Below the pieces are notes generated by a model. That model made no database searches. It was not told the origin of the DNA and saw only the letters and a list, made by a program, of their open reading frames with translations. This document shows, in pieces, positions 46,219 to 57,518 of a stretch of 64,000 nucleotides of DNA. The translations under genes were made by a program, and so were the position numbers. The stretch's first letter is position 1. Each line of letters opens with the position of its first letter. Origin of the DNA: Dryocola clanedunensis subsp. sulfonylureivorans (GTDB lineage: Bacteria; Pseudomonadota; Gammaproteobacteria; Enterobacterales; Enterobacteriaceae); the NCBI RefSeq assembly GCF_016756775.1, contig NZ_JAERMU010000013.1, forward strand, positions 62,001 through 126,000. The letters are read 5' to 3'.

Positions 46219-47451
46219 ATGAAAGGTACGCACACCACCCGTTGGTTCTGGATTGCAGGGGCGATTATTGTTGTCATCGCAGCCGTTTATTTCTGGCGCA
46301 GCGGCTCAGTCAGTGAGCCTGGCGCTCAGCAAGCAGCCCAAAAACAAGGCGGTGGACGCCGCGGTATGCGTGGCGGTGCTTTAGCTCCGGTTCAGGCTGC
46401 AACGGCAACCAGCGAAGCCGTACCACGTTACCTTACAGGCCTCGGTACCATTACAGCGGCGAATACCGTTACCGTGCGTAGCCGGGTAGATGGCCAGCTG
46501 CTGGCGATTCACTTCCAGGAAGGCCAGCAGGTTAAAGCGGGTGATTTACTGGCGGAAATTGATCCAAGCCAGTTCAAGGTCGCGCTGGCTCAGGCCCAGG
46601 GGCAGCTGGCTAAAGATCAGGCCACCCTTTCGAATGCGCGTCGCGATCTGTCTCGCTATCAGCAGCTGGTGAAAACGAACCTTGTCTCCCGTCAGGAGAT
46701 GGACGCACAGCAAGCCTTAGTCAATGAATCCGTCGGCACCGTAAAAGCAGATGAAGCCTCCGTTGCCAGCGCCCAGCTGCAGCTGGACTGGAGCCGCATT
46801 ACCGCCCCGATAGACGGACGTGTTGGCCTGAAACAGGTGGACGTGGGGAATCAGATCGCCAGCGGCGATACTACCGGCATTGTGGTTCTGACCCAGACGC
46901 ACCCTATCGACCTCATCTTTACGCTGCCGGAAAGCAATATCGCCACCGTCGTTCAGGCCCAGAAGGCCGGTAAGACGCTGAGCGTAGAAGCCTGGGACCG
47001 CACCAATAAAATGAAGCTGAGCAGCGGTACGTTGCTCAGCCTCGATAACCAGATCGATGCCACTACCGGCACCATCAAGCTTAAAGCCCGCTTTACCAAC
47101 GAAGACGACGCGCTGTTCCCGAACCAGTTCGTTAACGCCCGTATGCTGGTCGATACCCAGCAGGACGCCGTTGTTATTCCGGCTGCAGCGCTGCAGATGG
47201 GCAACGAGGGTAACTTCGTCTGGGTACTGAACAGCGAAAATAAAGTCAGCAAGCACCTGGTGACAACGGGGATTCAGGACAGCCAGAGAGTGGTTATCAG
47301 CGCGGGCCTGTCAGCCGGTGACAAAGTCGTGACGGACGGTATCGACCGCCTGACGGAAGGCGCAAAAGTTGAAGTCGTGGAGGCGCAGTCAGCCACGGCC
47401 AGCGCGGCGGATGAGAAAGCTGCCGCTAAACCTCACGGAGCGAAATCCTGA
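46219..47451 (+). CDS. mdtA: Multidrug efflux adaptor MdtA
   Basis: MdtA is the periplasmic membrane-fusion protein of the MdtABC-TolC tripartite efflux pump, which exports bile salts and novobiocin in E. coli. The 410 residues compare with 415. A single N-terminal helix ([18 protein letters not shown]) anchors it. Then come a barrel-sandwich half ([20 protein letters not shown]), a helical hairpin (near 110-190), the second half [20 protein letters not shown] and the barrel [19 protein letters not shown]. The stop overlaps the mdtB start by one base (TGATG). Confidence 0.95.
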   Translation: MKGTHTTRWFWIAGAIIVVIAAVYFWRSGSVSEPGAQQAAQKQGGGRRGMRGGALAPVQAATATSEAVPRYLTGLGTITAANTVTVRSRVDGQLLAIHFQEGQQVKAGDLLAEIDPSQFKVALAQAQGQLAKDQATLSNARRDLSRYQQLVKTNLVSRQEMDAQQALVNESVGTVKADEASVASAQLQLDWSRITAPIDGRVGLKQVDVGNQIASGDTTGIVVLTQTHPIDLIFTLPESNIATVVQAQKAGKTLSVEAWDRTNKMKLSSGTLLSLDNQIDATTGTIKLKARFTNEDDALFPNQFVNARMLVDTQQDAVVIPAAALQMGNEGNFVWVLNSENKVSKHLVTTGIQDSQRVVISAGLSAGDKVVTDGIDRLTEGAKVEVVEAQSATASAADEKAAAKPHGAKS

Positions 47452-50400
47452 TGCAGGTCTTACCTCCCAGCGCAACGGGCGGCCCGTCCCGCCTGTTTAT
47501 TCTGCGTCCGGTCGCCACCACGCTGTTGATGGTGGCCATCCTGCTGGCGGGGATCATCGGCTATCGTTTTCTGCCCGTCTCCGCGTTACCGGAAGTCGAT
47601 TACCCGACGATTCAGGTCGTCACGCTCTATCCTGGCGCCAGCCCCGATGTCGTGACATCGGCGATCACCGCCCCGCTGGAGCGCCAGTTCGGGCAGATGT
47701 CCGGCCTCAAGCAGATGTCCTCGCAGAGCGCAGGCGGCGCGTCGGTTGTCACCTTACAGTTCCAGCTAACCCTGCCGCTGGATGTTGCCGAGCAGGAAGT
47801 GCAGGCCGCGATTAACGCCGCCACCAACCTGCTGCCGAACGACCTGCCGAACCCGCCCGTTTACAGCAAGGTGAACCCGGCAGATCCACCAATCATGACG
47901 CTCGCCGTGACGTCTACCGCCATTCCGATGACCCAGGTCGAAGACATGGTGGAAACGCGCGTGGCGCAGAAAATCTCCCAGGTGTCCGGCGTGGGTCTGG
48001 TGACGCTTGCTGGTGGGCAGCGCCCTGCGGTACGCGTGAAGCTTAACGCCCCGGCGATTGCCGCTCTCGGCCTGACCAGCGAAACTGTTCGTACCGCCAT
48101 TACCAGCGCCAACGTCAACTCTGCAAAAGGGAGTCTCGATGGCCCGGAGCGAGCCGTTACGCTGTCCGCCAACGACCAGATGGAGTCGGCGGAAGAGTAC
48201 CGCAACCTGATCATCGCTTATCAAAACGGCGCGCCGGTTCGTCTGGGCGACGTGGCTACCGTTGAGCAGGGTGCCGAAAACAGTTGGCTCGGCGCATGGG
48301 CCAACAAGCAGCAGGCGATTGTCATGAACGTGCAGCGCCAGCCGGGCGCTAACATCATCGACACCGCCGACAGCATCCGCAAAATGCTGCCGACGCTGAC
48401 CGAAAGCCTGCCGAAATCGGTGGAGGTGAAGCTGCTGAGCGACCGCACCACCAACATCCGCGCGTCGGTAACCGATACGCAGTACGAGCTGATGCTCGCC
48501 ATCGCGCTGGTGGTGATGATCATCTATCTGTTCCTGCGCAACGTCCCGGCCACGATTATTCCCGCCGTCGCCGTGCCCCTCTCGCTGATAGGCACCTTTG
48601 CGGTGATGGTGTTCCTGGACTTCTCCATCAATAACCTGACGCTGATGGCGCTCACCATCGCCACCGGCTTCGTGGTGGACGATGCGATCGTGGTTATCGA
48701 GAACATCTCGCGCTATATAGAAAAGGGAGAGAAACCGCTGGCGGCAGCGCTGAAAGGCGCGGGTGAGATCGGCTTTACGATTATCTCGCTGACCTTCTCG
48801 CTTATCGCAGTGCTGATCCCGCTGCTGTTTATGGGTGATATCGTCGGCCGCCTGTTCCGGGAGTTTGCCGTCACGCTTGCCGTCTCTATCCTTATCTCGG
48901 CGGTGGTCTCGCTGACGCTGACGCCAATGATGTGCGCGCGCATGCTGAGCCATGAATCGCTGCGCAAACAGAACCGCTTCTCAAGGGCCAGCGAGCGCTT
49001 CTTTGAGCGGGTCATTGCCGGATATGGCCGCATCCTGACCAAAGTATTACACCACCCGTGGCTCACGCTCGGCGTGGCTTTTGGCACCCTGGCCCTCACC
49101 GTTCTGCTGTGGGTTTTCATCCCCAAAGGCTTCTTCCCGATTCAGGACAACGGCATTATTCAGGGTACGCTTCAGGCCCCGCAGTCCGTCTCCTTTGCCA
49201 GCATGGCCCAGCGCCAGCGGCAGGTAGCGGATGTCATTCTCAAGGATCCGGCGGTAGAGAGCCTGACGTCGTTTGTCGGCGTGGACGGCACGAATCCATC
49301 GCTTAACAGCGCCCGCCTGCAAATCAACCTTAAGCCGCTGGACGACCGCGATGACCGGATCAAAGCCGTTATTGCGCGGCTGCAAACCGATGTCGCGAAA
49401 GTACCCGGCGTGCAGCTTTATCTGCAGCCGATCCAGGATCTGACGATTGATACCACCGTCAGCCGCACGCAGTATCAGTTTTCTCTGCAGGCCACTTCGC
49501 TGGATGAGCTGAGCAGCTGGGTGCCAAAACTCACCGAAGAGCTGAAAACCCTGCCGCAGCTGACGGAAGTGAGCAGCGACTGGCAGGACCAGGGGCTGGT
49601 GGCCTACGTCAACGTCGACCGTGCCAGCGCCAGCCGCCTCGGTATCTCGATGTCGGACGTGGACAACGCCCTCTATAACGCCTTCGGCCAGCGTCTGATT
49701 TCCACCATCTACACTCAGGCCAACCAGTACCGCGTGGTGCTGGAACACGATACGTCCACCACGCCGGGTCTGAGCGCGCTGGACAACATTCGCCTGGCAA
49801 GTAGCGACGGCGGCAGCGTCCCCCTTACCGCGATTGCCAAAGTCGAACAGCGCTTTGCGCCGCTGACGGTGAACCATCTCGACCAGTTCCCGTCGACGAC
49901 CTTCTCGTTCAACGTGCCGGATGACTATTCGCTGGGCGAAGCCGTAGAGGCCATTACCCAGGCGGAGAAAGATCTGGCGCTGCCTTCGGACATCACAACT
50001 CAGTTCCAGGGCAGCACCCTCGCCTTCCAGGCCGCACTCGGCAGCACCATCTGGCTGATCGTTGCCTCCGTCGTGGCGATGTATATCGTGCTGGGCGTGC
50101 TTTATGAAAGCTTTATCCATCCGATTACCATTCTTTCCACGTTGCCCACCGCGGGAGTTGGCGCGCTGCTGGCGCTGATGCTGGCGGGAGCCGAGCTGGA
50201 CGTGATTGCGATCATCGGCATCATCCTGCTTATCGGCATCGTGAAGAAGAACGCCATCATGATGATCGACTTCGCGCTGGCGGCAGAGCGTGAGCAGGGG
50301 ATGGCACCTTATGAGGCGATTTATCAGGCCTGCCTGCTGCGTTTCCGCCCGATTCTGATGACCACGCTGGCCGCCCTGCTCGGCGCGCTGCCGCTGATGC

Positions 50401-50576
50401 TCTCAACGGGCGTGGGCGCGGAGCTGCGCCGTCCGTTGGGTATCGGCATGGTGGGCGGCTTAATGGTCAGCCAGGTATTAACCCTGTTTACCACGCCGGT
50501 TATCTACCTGCTGTTTGACCGCCTGTCGCACTATACGCGCAACCGTTTTGGCCGCCGTGAAGAGGAACTGCCGTGA
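47451..50576 (+). CDS. mdtB: RND multidrug efflux transporter MdtB
   Basis: MdtB is one of two RND permeases that form a mixed MdtB/MdtC trimer, driven by the proton gradient. The 1041 residues equal E. coli within one. Twelve helices in the usual 1 + 5 + 1 + 5 plan flank two large periplasmic loops. The proton-relay region is visible near residue 404 as [20 protein letters not shown], with its Asp-Asp pair, and helix 11 includes [20 protein letters not shown], with its Lys. It overlaps mdtC by four bases. Confidence 0.96.
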   Translation: MQVLPPSATGGPSRLFILRPVATTLLMVAILLAGIIGYRFLPVSALPEVDYPTIQVVTLYPGASPDVVTSAITAPLERQFGQMSGLKQMSSQSAGGASVVTLQFQLTLPLDVAEQEVQAAINAATNLLPNDLPNPPVYSKVNPADPPIMTLAVTSTAIPMTQVEDMVETRVAQKISQVSGVGLVTLAGGQRPAVRVKLNAPAIAALGLTSETVRTAITSANVNSAKGSLDGPERAVTLSANDQMESAEEYRNLIIAYQNGAPVRLGDVATVEQGAENSWLGAWANKQQAIVMNVQRQPGANIIDTADSIRKMLPTLTESLPKSVEVKLLSDRTTNIRASVTDTQYELMLAIALVVMIIYLFLRNVPATIIPAVAVPLSLIGTFAVMVFLDFSINNLTLMALTIATGFVVDDAIVVIENISRYIEKGEKPLAAALKGAGEIGFTIISLTFSLIAVLIPLLFMGDIVGRLFREFAVTLAVSILISAVVSLTLTPMMCARMLSHESLRKQNRFSRASERFFERVIAGYGRILTKVLHHPWLTLGVAFGTLALTVLLWVFIPKGFFPIQDNGIIQGTLQAPQSVSFASMAQRQRQVADVILKDPAVESLTSFVGVDGTNPSLNSARLQINLKPLDDRDDRIKAVIARLQTDVAKVPGVQLYLQPIQDLTIDTTVSRTQYQFSLQATSLDELSSWVPKLTEELKTLPQLTEVSSDWQDQGLVAYVNVDRASASRLGISMSDVDNALYNAFGQRLISTIYTQANQYRVVLEHDTSTTPGLSALDNIRLASSDGGSVPLTAIAKVEQRFAPLTVNHLDQFPSTTFSFNVPDDYSLGEAVEAITQAEKDLALPSDITTQFQGSTLAFQAALGSTIWLIVASVVAMYIVLGVLYESFIHPITILSTLPTAGVGALLALMLAGAELDVIAIIGIILLIGIVKKNAIMMIDFALAAEREQGMAPYEAIYQACLLRFRPILMTTLAALLGALPLMLSTGVGAELRRPLGIGMVGGLMVSQVLTLFTTPVIYLLFDRLSHYTRNRFGRREEELP

Positions 50577-53500
50577 AATTCTTCGCGCTGTTTATCTACC
50601 GTCCGGTCGCGACCATCCTGCTGACCGTTGCCATCACGCTGTGCGGCGTGCTCGGCTTCCGGCTGCTGCCCGTGGCCCCGCTGCCGCAGGTAGATTTCCC
50701 GGTGATCATGATCAGCGCCTCGCTGCCGGGGGCGTCGCCTGAAACAATGGCGTCGTCGGTGGCAACGCCGCTTGAGCGGGCGCTGGGGCGAATTGCGGGC
50801 GTCAGCGAAATGACGTCTTCCAGCTCGCTTGGCAGCACGCGCATTATTCTGGAATTCAATTTCGACCGGGATATCAACGGGGCCGCCCGCGACGTACAGG
50901 CGGCCATCAACGCCGCGCAAAGCCTGCTGCCCAGCGGCATGCCGAGCCGTCCGACCTATCGCAAAGCCAACCCGTCAGACGCGCCGATCATCATTCTGAC
51001 GCTGACATCGGACACCTTATCTCAGGGCCAGCTCTACGATTTCGCCTCCACGCAGCTCGCGCAAACCGTCTCGCAGATTGACGGCGTTGGCGACGTTGAC
51101 GTCGGCGGCAGCTCGCTACCGGCGGTGCGGGTGGATTTGAATCCTCAGGCGCTGTTTAACCAGGGCGTCTCGCTGGACGCAGTGCGCACCGCTATCGACA
51201 ACGCTAACGTGCGCCGTCCGCAAGGGGCCGTCGAAGAAGACACGCGTCGCTGGCAGCTGCAAACCAACGACGAGCTGAAAACCGCCGCGGAATATAAGCC
51301 GCTGATCATCCACTACAACAACGGCGGCGCGGTACACCTGAGCGATGTGGCAAACGTCACCGACTCTGTGCAGGACGTGCGTAACGCGGGGATGACCAAC
51401 GCCAAACCCGCCATTTTGCTGATTATCCGCAAATCGCAGGAAGCGAACATTATCGAAACCGTGGACCGCATCCGCGCGAAGCTGCCGGAGCTGCGCGAAA
51501 CCATTCCCGCCGCCATTGATTTACAGGTCGCCCAGGATCGCTCGCCAACCATCCGTGCCTCGCTCGCCGAAGTTGAGCAGTCGCTGGTGATCTCCGTGGC
51601 GCTGGTGATCCTCGTTGTCTTCCTGTTCCTGCGTTCGGGCCGCGCCACGCTGATCCCGGCCGTTGCCGTTCCCGTTTCGCTGATTGGCACGTTCATCGCC
51701 ATGTACCTGTGCGGCTTCAGCCTGAACAACCTGTCGCTGATGGCGCTGACCATCGCTACCGGCTTCGTGGTGGATGACGCCATCGTGGTGCTGGAGAATA
51801 TCTCCCGCCACCTCGAAGCGGGAGTAAAACCCTTGCAGGCCGCTTTACAGGGCGTTCGGGAAGTCGGTTTTACGGTGCTCTCCATGAGCCTGTCGCTGGT
51901 GGCGGTGTTCCTGCCGCTGCTGCTGATGGGCGGTCTGCCGGGGAGATTATTTAAGGAGTTTGCCGTCACGTTGTCGGTGGCGATTGGCATCTCACTGGTC
52001 GTCTCCCTGACCCTGACGCCAATGATGTGCGGCTGGCTGCTGAAGAATAAACCCCAGCACACCCCAACCCGTAAACGCGGCTTTGGGCGTCTGCTGGTCG
52101 CGATGCAGGAAGGCTATGGGCGTTCGCTGAAATGGGTGCTTAACCATACGAAGCTGGTTGGTCTGGTGCTGATTGCCACCATCGCGCTGAACGTCTGGCT
52201 GTATATCGCCATCCCGAAAACGTTCTTTCCGGAGCAGGATACCGGGCGGCTGATGGGCAATATTCAGGCGGACCAGAGCATTTCGTTCCAGGCGATGCGC
52301 GGCAAGCTGCAGGACTTTATGAAGATCATTCGTGAGGATCCGGCGGTGGATAACGTCACCGGCTTTACCGGCGGCTCGCGGGTGAACAGCGGCATGATGT
52401 TTATCTCCCTTAAGCCGCTGAGCGAACGCAAAGAGACCGCGCAGCAGGTGATTGACCGCCTGCGCAAGGCGCTGGCGAAAGAGCCGGGAGCCAGCCTGTT
52501 TCTGATGGCGGTGCAGGACATCCGCGTCGGCGGGCGTTCGGCCAACGCCAGCTATCAGTACACACTGCTTTCCGACAGCCTGGCTGATTTACGCACCTGG
52601 GAGCCGAAAATCCGTAAGGCCTTCGCCAGCCTGCCGCAGCTTGCGGACGTCAACTCTGACCAGCAGGATAACGGCGCGGAAATGGATCTGATCTATGACC
52701 GGGAAACCATGTCGCGGCTGGGCATCAGCGTCTCGGACGCCAACAGCCTGCTGAACAACGCCTTCGGCCAGCGGCAGATTTCCACCATCTATCAGCCGCT
52801 TAACCAGTACAAAGTGGTGATGGAAGTTGACCCGCGCTATACCCAGGACATCAGCTCGCTGGATCAGATGTTCGTCACCAATAGCGAAGGCAAGCCGATT
52901 CCGCTCTCCTACTTTGCGAAATGGCAGCCTGCTAACGCCCCACTGGCGGTGAACCACCAGGGGCTGTCGGCGGCCTCCACCATCTCCTTTAACCTGCCTA
53001 CCGGCACTTCGCTCAGCGAGGCAAGCGACGCCATCGACCGTATGATGACCTCTCTTGGCGTGCCGTCCACGGTGCGCGGCAGCTACGCGGGGACCGCGCA
53101 GGTCTTCCAGGACACCATGAAGTCGCAGGTGCTGCTGATCATCGCGGCTATAGCCACCGTCTACATCGTGCTGGGGATTCTTTATGAGAGCTACGTTCAT
53201 CCGCTGACGATTCTCTCCACGCTGCCTTCCGCCGGGGTGGGCGCGCTGCTGGCGCTGGAGCTGTTCGGTGCCCCGTTCAGCCTGATTGCGCTCATCGGGA
53301 TCATGCTATTAATTGGCATCGTGAAGAAAAACGCCATCATGATGGTGGACTTCGCGATAGACGCGCAGCGTAACGGCAACCTCACGCCGCAGGAGGCGAT
53401 TTTCCAGGCCTGCCTGTTACGCTTCCGTCCGATAATGATGACAACGCTCGCCGCACTCTTTGGCGCGCTGCCGCTGGTGCTGACCAGCGGTGACGGTGCG

Positions 53501-53653
53501 GAGCTGCGCCAGCCGCTGGGGATCACCATCGTCGGCGGTCTGGTCGTCAGCCAGCTGCTGACGCTCTACACCACGCCTGTTGTCTATCTGTTCTTTGACC
53601 GGCTGCGTTTGCGCTTTAGCCGCCGCAGCAGCAAACAATTAGTTGGCGAGTAA
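50573..53653 (+). CDS. mdtC: RND multidrug efflux transporter MdtC
   Basis: MdtC partners with MdtB in the heterotrimeric pump. The 1026 residues compare with 1025 in E. coli. The same fold shows [20 protein letters not shown] at the N-terminus, [19 protein letters not shown] near residue 402 and [20 protein letters not shown] near 920. MdtB and MdtC differ mainly in the periplasmic loops. In E. coli mdtD follows directly; here 52 bp with a REP element intervene. Confidence 0.96.
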   Translation: MKFFALFIYRPVATILLTVAITLCGVLGFRLLPVAPLPQVDFPVIMISASLPGASPETMASSVATPLERALGRIAGVSEMTSSSSLGSTRIILEFNFDRDINGAARDVQAAINAAQSLLPSGMPSRPTYRKANPSDAPIIILTLTSDTLSQGQLYDFASTQLAQTVSQIDGVGDVDVGGSSLPAVRVDLNPQALFNQGVSLDAVRTAIDNANVRRPQGAVEEDTRRWQLQTNDELKTAAEYKPLIIHYNNGGAVHLSDVANVTDSVQDVRNAGMTNAKPAILLIIRKSQEANIIETVDRIRAKLPELRETIPAAIDLQVAQDRSPTIRASLAEVEQSLVISVALVILVVFLFLRSGRATLIPAVAVPVSLIGTFIAMYLCGFSLNNLSLMALTIATGFVVDDAIVVLENISRHLEAGVKPLQAALQGVREVGFTVLSMSLSLVAVFLPLLLMGGLPGRLFKEFAVTLSVAIGISLVVSLTLTPMMCGWLLKNKPQHTPTRKRGFGRLLVAMQEGYGRSLKWVLNHTKLVGLVLIATIALNVWLYIAIPKTFFPEQDTGRLMGNIQADQSISFQAMRGKLQDFMKIIREDPAVDNVTGFTGGSRVNSGMMFISLKPLSERKETAQQVIDRLRKALAKEPGASLFLMAVQDIRVGGRSANASYQYTLLSDSLADLRTWEPKIRKAFASLPQLADVNSDQQDNGAEMDLIYDRETMSRLGISVSDANSLLNNAFGQRQISTIYQPLNQYKVVMEVDPRYTQDISSLDQMFVTNSEGKPIPLSYFAKWQPANAPLAVNHQGLSAASTISFNLPTGTSLSEASDAIDRMMTSLGVPSTVRGSYAGTAQVFQDTMKSQVLLIIAAIATVYIVLGILYESYVHPLTILSTLPSAGVGALLALELFGAPFSLIALIGIMLLIGIVKKNAIMMVDFAIDAQRNGNLTPQEAIFQACLLRFRPIMMTTLAALFGALPLVLTSGDGAELRQPLGITIVGGLVVSQLLTLYTTPVVYLFFDRLRLRFSRRSSKQLVGE

Positions 53654-53656
53654 AAT

Positions 53657-53687
53657 GTAGGGGGGATAAGCGTAAGCGTCATCCACC
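53657..53687. repeat. REP-like palindrome between mdtC and mdtD
   Basis: A single unit, GTAGGGGGGATAAGCG with GCGTCATCCACC, falls in the 52-bp gap. It belongs to the same family as the copies in the colanic acid operon and could reduce read-through or stabilise the mdtABC mRNA end. Confidence 0.75.
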
Positions 53688-53705
53688 GATGAGGAATCAG
53701 ATGAA

Positions 53706-55121
53706 ATGACCGACCTGCCCGCTGCCGTCCGCTGGCAACTGTGGATTGTCGCTTTCGGCTTCTTTATGCAGTCGCTGGACACCACTATCGTGAACACTGC
53801 CCTGCCGTCGATGGCGGCAAGCCTTGGGGAAAGCCCGCTGCATATGCACTCGGTGATTGTCGCCTACGTGCTGACGGTGGCGGTGATGCTGCCCGCCAGC
53901 GGCTGGCTGGCGGACCGGGTGGGCGTACGCAATATCTTCTTCACCGCCATCGTGCTGTTTACCATCGGCTCGCTGCTCTGCGCCCACTCCTCCACGCTCA
54001 ATGAGCTGGTCTTATCCCGTGTGGTGCAGGGTATTGGCGGCGCGATGATGGTGCCGGTGGGCAGGCTGACGGTGATGAAAATTGTCCCCCGCGAGCAGTA
54101 CATGGCGGCGATGACCTTCGTGACTTTACCCGGTCAGATCGGCCCGCTGCTCGGCCCGGCGCTCGGCGGCCTGTTGGTTGAGTATGCCTCCTGGCACTGG
54201 ATCTTCCTCATCAACCTGCCAGTGGGCATTATCGGCTGCATTGCCACGCTCTGGCTGATGCCCAACTACACCATGCAAACCCGGCGCTTCGACGCGTCGG
54301 GATTCCTGCTGCTGGCGTTCGGCATGGCGGCGCTAACCATCGCGCTGGACGGGCAAAAAGGGCTGGGCATTTCGTCGCTGACGCTCGGCCTGCTGGTTGC
54401 AGGCGGCGTGCTGTCGATGCTGCTCTACCTCTGGCATGCCAGAGGCAACGAGAACGCCCTGTTTAACCTCAACCTGTTCAAAACGCGCACCTTCTCCCTC
54501 GGCCTGTTCGGCAGCTTCTGTGGCCGTATCGGCAGCGGCATGCTGCCGTTTATGACGCCGGTGTTTTTACAGATTGGCCTGGGCTTCTCTCCTTTCCACG
54601 CCGGGCTGATGATGGTGCCGATGGTACTGGGCAGCATGGGCATGAAGCGCATCGTGGTGCAGGTGGTTAACCGCTTCGGCTACCGTAACGTGCTGGTTGC
54701 CTCCACGCTGGGGCTGGCGCTGGTTATCCTGCTGTTTATGGCCACCGCGCTGCTGGGGTGGTATTACCTGCTGCCGGTAGTGCTGTTTATCCTCGGCATG
54801 GTTAACTCGACGCGCTTCTCCTCGATGAACACCCTCACGCTGAAAGATTTACCGGACGACCTCGCCAGCGGCGGCAACAGCATGCTGTCGATGGTAATGC
54901 AGCTTTCTATGAGCATTGGCGTAACCGTAGCGGGCATGCTGCTTGGCATGTACGGTCACCATCAGCTCACCCCGGACAGCGGCGTGGTGCACACCGTCTT
55001 CCTCTACACCTATTTAAGTATGGCGGTGATTATCGCTCTCCCCGCGCTGGTCTTCGCCCGTGTCCCCAGGGACACCACTAAAAACGTCATTATTGCGCGA
55101 CGCAAAAGGAAACAATCATGA
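53706..55121 (+). CDS. mdtD: MFS transporter MdtD
   Basis: MdtD is a 14-helix DHA2-type major facilitator, reported as an iron-citrate exporter in E. coli and not needed for MdtABC activity. The 471 residues equal E. coli. Motif C-like [20 protein letters not shown] and [20 protein letters not shown] near the N-terminus are typical. The ATG at 53706 lies 12 bases after GAGG; a two-codon frame ATG-AAA-TGA (53701-53709) has better spacing and its stop overlaps the mdtD start. The stop overlaps baeS by four bases. Confidence 0.94.
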   Translation: MTDLPAAVRWQLWIVAFGFFMQSLDTTIVNTALPSMAASLGESPLHMHSVIVAYVLTVAVMLPASGWLADRVGVRNIFFTAIVLFTIGSLLCAHSSTLNELVLSRVVQGIGGAMMVPVGRLTVMKIVPREQYMAAMTFVTLPGQIGPLLGPALGGLLVEYASWHWIFLINLPVGIIGCIATLWLMPNYTMQTRRFDASGFLLLAFGMAALTIALDGQKGLGISSLTLGLLVAGGVLSMLLYLWHARGNENALFNLNLFKTRTFSLGLFGSFCGRIGSGMLPFMTPVFLQIGLGFSPFHAGLMMVPMVLGSMGMKRIVVQVVNRFGYRNVLVASTLGLALVILLFMATALLGWYYLLPVVLFILGMVNSTRFSSMNTLTLKDLPDDLASGGNSMLSMVMQLSMSIGVTVAGMLLGMYGHHQLTPDSGVVHTVFLYTYLSMAVIIALPALVFARVPRDTTKNVIIARRKRKQS

Positions 55122-56515
55122 AACTCTGGCGGCCGGGCATTACCGGGAAACTGTTTCTCGCCATTTTCTCAACCTGCCTGCTGGTGCTGGCGATAATGCA
55201 CTGGGGCGTGCGGCTTAGCTTCGAGCGCGGGTTTATCGACTATATCAAGCAGGGTAATGAGCAGCGGCTGGATATGCTCAGCGACGCGCTCGGCGACCAA
55301 TACTCGCTGCACGGCAACTGGCAGTTCCTGCGCCATAACGATCGCTTTGTTTTCAGGATCCTCAAATCGTTTGAGCACGACGAAGATGCCGAGAACCCGA
55401 AGATGCCGCCGCACGGCTGGCGTACCCAGTTCTGGGTGCTGGACCAGGACTACAAAGTCCTGGTCGGCCCACGCGGTCCGGTTCCGCCTGATGGCACCAG
55501 AAGAGCCATTAAAGTTGACGGGCGTGACGCGGGCTGGGTCATCGCCTCCCCCGTTGAGCGCCTGACGCGCAACACCGATATCAACTTTGATCGCCAGCAG
55601 CGGCGTACCAGCTGGATTATCGTTGCGGTATCGACTTTGCTTGCTGCAGCGGCAACATTCCTGCTCGCGCGCGGCCTGCTCGCCCCGGTCAAAAAACTGG
55701 TGGAAGGAACGCATAAGCTGGCAGCCGGTGATTTTACGACACGGGTTGCCTCTACCAGCCAGGATGAGCTGGGCAAGCTGGCGCAGGACTTTAACCAGCT
55801 AGCCAGCACGCTTGAGAAAAACCACAACATGCGCCGCGCCTACATGGCCGATATTTCTCACGAACTGCGCACCCCGCTGGCGATTCTGCGCGGTGAGCTG
55901 GAAGCTATTCAGGACGGCGTCAGGAAATTCACTCCGGATTCCGTGGCTTCGCTGCAGATGGAGGTCGCCACGCTCACCAAGCTGGTTGACGACCTGCACC
56001 AGCTGTCGATGTCCGACGAAGGCGCGCTGGCGTACCAGAAAAAATCTCTCGATATCATTAACCTGCTTGAAGTGGTTGCGGGAGCGTTCCGCCAGCGCTT
56101 TGACTCGCGTGGCCTGAGCATCCGTCTGGCTCTGCCGGACAATGTGACCATTTTTGGCGACGGCGACCGCCTGATGCAGCTGTTCAACAACCTGCTGGAA
56201 AACAGCCTGCGCTATACCGACGCGGGCGGCCAGCTGCTGATTTCCGGCGAGGTCAGCCAGCAGCGGTTCGTGATGACCTTCTCCGACAGCGCGCCGGGCG
56301 TGAATGACGAGCAGCTGAATATGCTTTTTGACCGCTTCTACCGCACGGAAGGCTCGCGCAACCGCGCCAGCGGCGGCTCCGGCCTGGGGCTGTCCATCTG
56401 CCAGAACATTGTTACCGCCCACGGCGGTACGCTGGCGGCTGGCCATTCGCCTTTCGGCGGCGTCAGCATTACAGTAGAGTTACCGCTGGATCCAGAATCA
56501 CAGAGGAACGTATGA
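55118..56515 (+). CDS. baeS: Envelope-stress sensor kinase BaeS
   Basis: BaeS senses envelope stress (indole, flavonoids, metals) and phosphorylates BaeR. The 465 residues compare with 467 in E. coli. Helices near 12-32 and 168-190 ([20 protein letters not shown]) frame the periplasmic sensor. A HAMP domain follows, then the phosphoacceptor motif [20 protein letters not shown] with His near 248. The ATPase domain has [19 protein letters not shown] (N box), [12 protein letters not shown] (G1) and [19 protein letters not shown] (G2). Overlaps mdtD and baeR by four bases each. Confidence 0.96.
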   Translation: MKLWRPGITGKLFLAIFSTCLLVLAIMHWGVRLSFERGFIDYIKQGNEQRLDMLSDALGDQYSLHGNWQFLRHNDRFVFRILKSFEHDEDAENPKMPPHGWRTQFWVLDQDYKVLVGPRGPVPPDGTRRAIKVDGRDAGWVIASPVERLTRNTDINFDRQQRRTSWIIVAVSTLLAAAATFLLARGLLAPVKKLVEGTHKLAAGDFTTRVASTSQDELGKLAQDFNQLASTLEKNHNMRRAYMADISHELRTPLAILRGELEAIQDGVRKFTPDSVASLQMEVATLTKLVDDLHQLSMSDEGALAYQKKSLDIINLLEVVAGAFRQRFDSRGLSIRLALPDNVTIFGDGDRLMQLFNNLLENSLRYTDAGGQLLISGEVSQQRFVMTFSDSAPGVNDEQLNMLFDRFYRTEGSRNRASGGSGLGLSICQNIVTAHGGTLAAGHSPFGGVSITVELPLDPESQRNV

Positions 56516-57234
56516 CCGAATTCCCGCTTGATGAAAATGCGCCACGCATTTTAGTCGTTGAAGATGAACCGAAACTGGGCCAGCTGCTGGTGGATTACCT
56601 TCGCGCCGCCAGCTACGCCCCGACTCTTATCACCCATGGCAACGACGTACTGCCCTATGTGCGCCAGACGCCGCCGGATCTGATCCTGCTCGATCTGATG
56701 CTTCCCGGCACCGATGGGCTGACGTTGTGCAAAGAAATCCGCCGTTTCTCTGAGGTCCCGATCGTGATGGTGACCGCCAAAATCGAAGAAATTGACCGCC
56801 TGCTGGGGCTGGAAATCGGTGCGGATGATTATATCTGCAAGCCCTACAGCCCGAGGGAGGTCGTGGCGCGGGTGAAAACGATTTTGCGCCGCTGTAAGCG
56901 CCAGCAGGAACCGATCCCAGCGGGAGAAGAAAGCCCGCTGATCATCGACGAAGGGCGCTTTCAGGCAAGCTGGCGCGAAAAGGTGCTGGACCTGACCCCG
57001 GCAGAATTCCGCCTGTTAAAAACCCTCTCCCATGAGCCGGGCAAAGTCTTTTCCCGCGAAATGTTGCTCAATCATCTCTACGATGACTACCGGGTGGTCA
57101 CCGACCGCACCATTGACAGCCATATCAAGAACCTGCGCCGCAAGCTTGAATCGCTCGACGAAGAACAGTCGTTTATCCGCGCCGTCTATGGCGTAGGCTA
57201 TCGCTGGGAAGCCGACGCCTGCCGGATGGCGTAG
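56512..57234 (+). CDS. baeR: Response regulator BaeR
   Basis: BaeR is an OmpR/PhoB-type regulator that activates mdtABCD-baeSR, acrD and spy when phosphorylated. The 240 residues match E. coli. The receiver domain has [18 protein letters not shown] with the acidic pocket, the phosphoacceptor Asp 61 in [17 protein letters not shown], Thr in [14 protein letters not shown] and Lys in [17 protein letters not shown]. The winged-helix domain ends [20 protein letters not shown]. It closes the operon; no clear T-rich terminator follows. Confidence 0.96.
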   Translation: MTEFPLDENAPRILVVEDEPKLGQLLVDYLRAASYAPTLITHGNDVLPYVRQTPPDLILLDLMLPGTDGLTLCKEIRRFSEVPIVMVTAKIEEIDRLLGLEIGADDYICKPYSPREVVARVKTILRRCKRQQEPIPAGEESPLIIDEGRFQASWREKVLDLTPAEFRLLKTLSHEPGKVFSREMLLNHLYDDYRVVTDRTIDSHIKNLRRKLESLDEEQSFIRAVYGVGYRWEADACRMA

Positions 57235-57298
57235 GGTGGTTTCCGGAAACAATAAGCGCTACAATTCCCGCCCTAAAAGTGTGGCAATCCCACTTCGC

Positions 57299-57325
57299 AT
57301 TAACCGCTTCACCCGGTGAAGCGGT
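57299..57325. repeat. Copy 1 of a 27-bp palindrome-bearing direct repeat
   Basis: Identical to 57464-57490. It starts ATTA and contains arms ACCGCTTCAC and GTGAAGCGGT around a CCG loop. The unit spacing is 165 bp. Confidence 0.95.
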
Positions 57326-57463
57326 ATTGATCGGTGAAATATCTGATACGATCCTGGGACGCAAATATTTCACCAAACAAAAGACAAGGAAAATCAATTT
57401 ATTGATTTTCGGCAGCTAACCACAAAGAAGGAAAAACCACGCTTTTTCCTTCTTTGTTAGCAA

Positions 57464-57490
57464 ATTAACCGCTTCACCCGGTGAAGCGGT
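57464..57490. repeat. Copy 2 of the 27-bp palindrome-bearing direct repeat
   Basis: Identical to 57299-57325 over 27 bases. Because each copy is self-complementary, copy 1 can pair with copy 2 as well as with itself, giving alternative folds in one transcript. The outer bases allow one more pair here (A with T). Confidence 0.95.
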
Positions 57491-57518
57491 TCTGACCTGA
57501 CATCAGAACGAGAACATC

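Larger units (their letters stand above)
57235..57518 (+). promoter_or_regulatory. Hairpin-rich leader region upstream of trhP
   Basis: This 284-bp gap lacks yegP, present here in E. coli, and is packed with inverted repeats: 57303-57325, 57333-57374 (10-bp stem GGTGAAATAT/ATATTTCACC), 57389-57410 (GAAAATCAAT/ATTGATTTTC), 57422-57457 (15-bp perfect stem, loop CCACGC), 57468-57490 and 57489-57509 (GTTCTGA/TCAGAAC, ending 9 bp before the ATG). None has the T run of a standard terminator. It could be a structured 5' leader, an sRNA or a small element remnant. Confidence 0.7.

Noticed and set aside
47766-48953. 395-codon minus-strand frame opposite mdtB
   Set aside because: His/Arg/Gln-rich antisense shadow of the RND transporter gene.
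57235-57300. Terminator for the mdt-bae operon just after baeR
   Set aside because: GTTTCCGGAAAC is a palindrome but is not followed by T residues; no convincing terminator is present.
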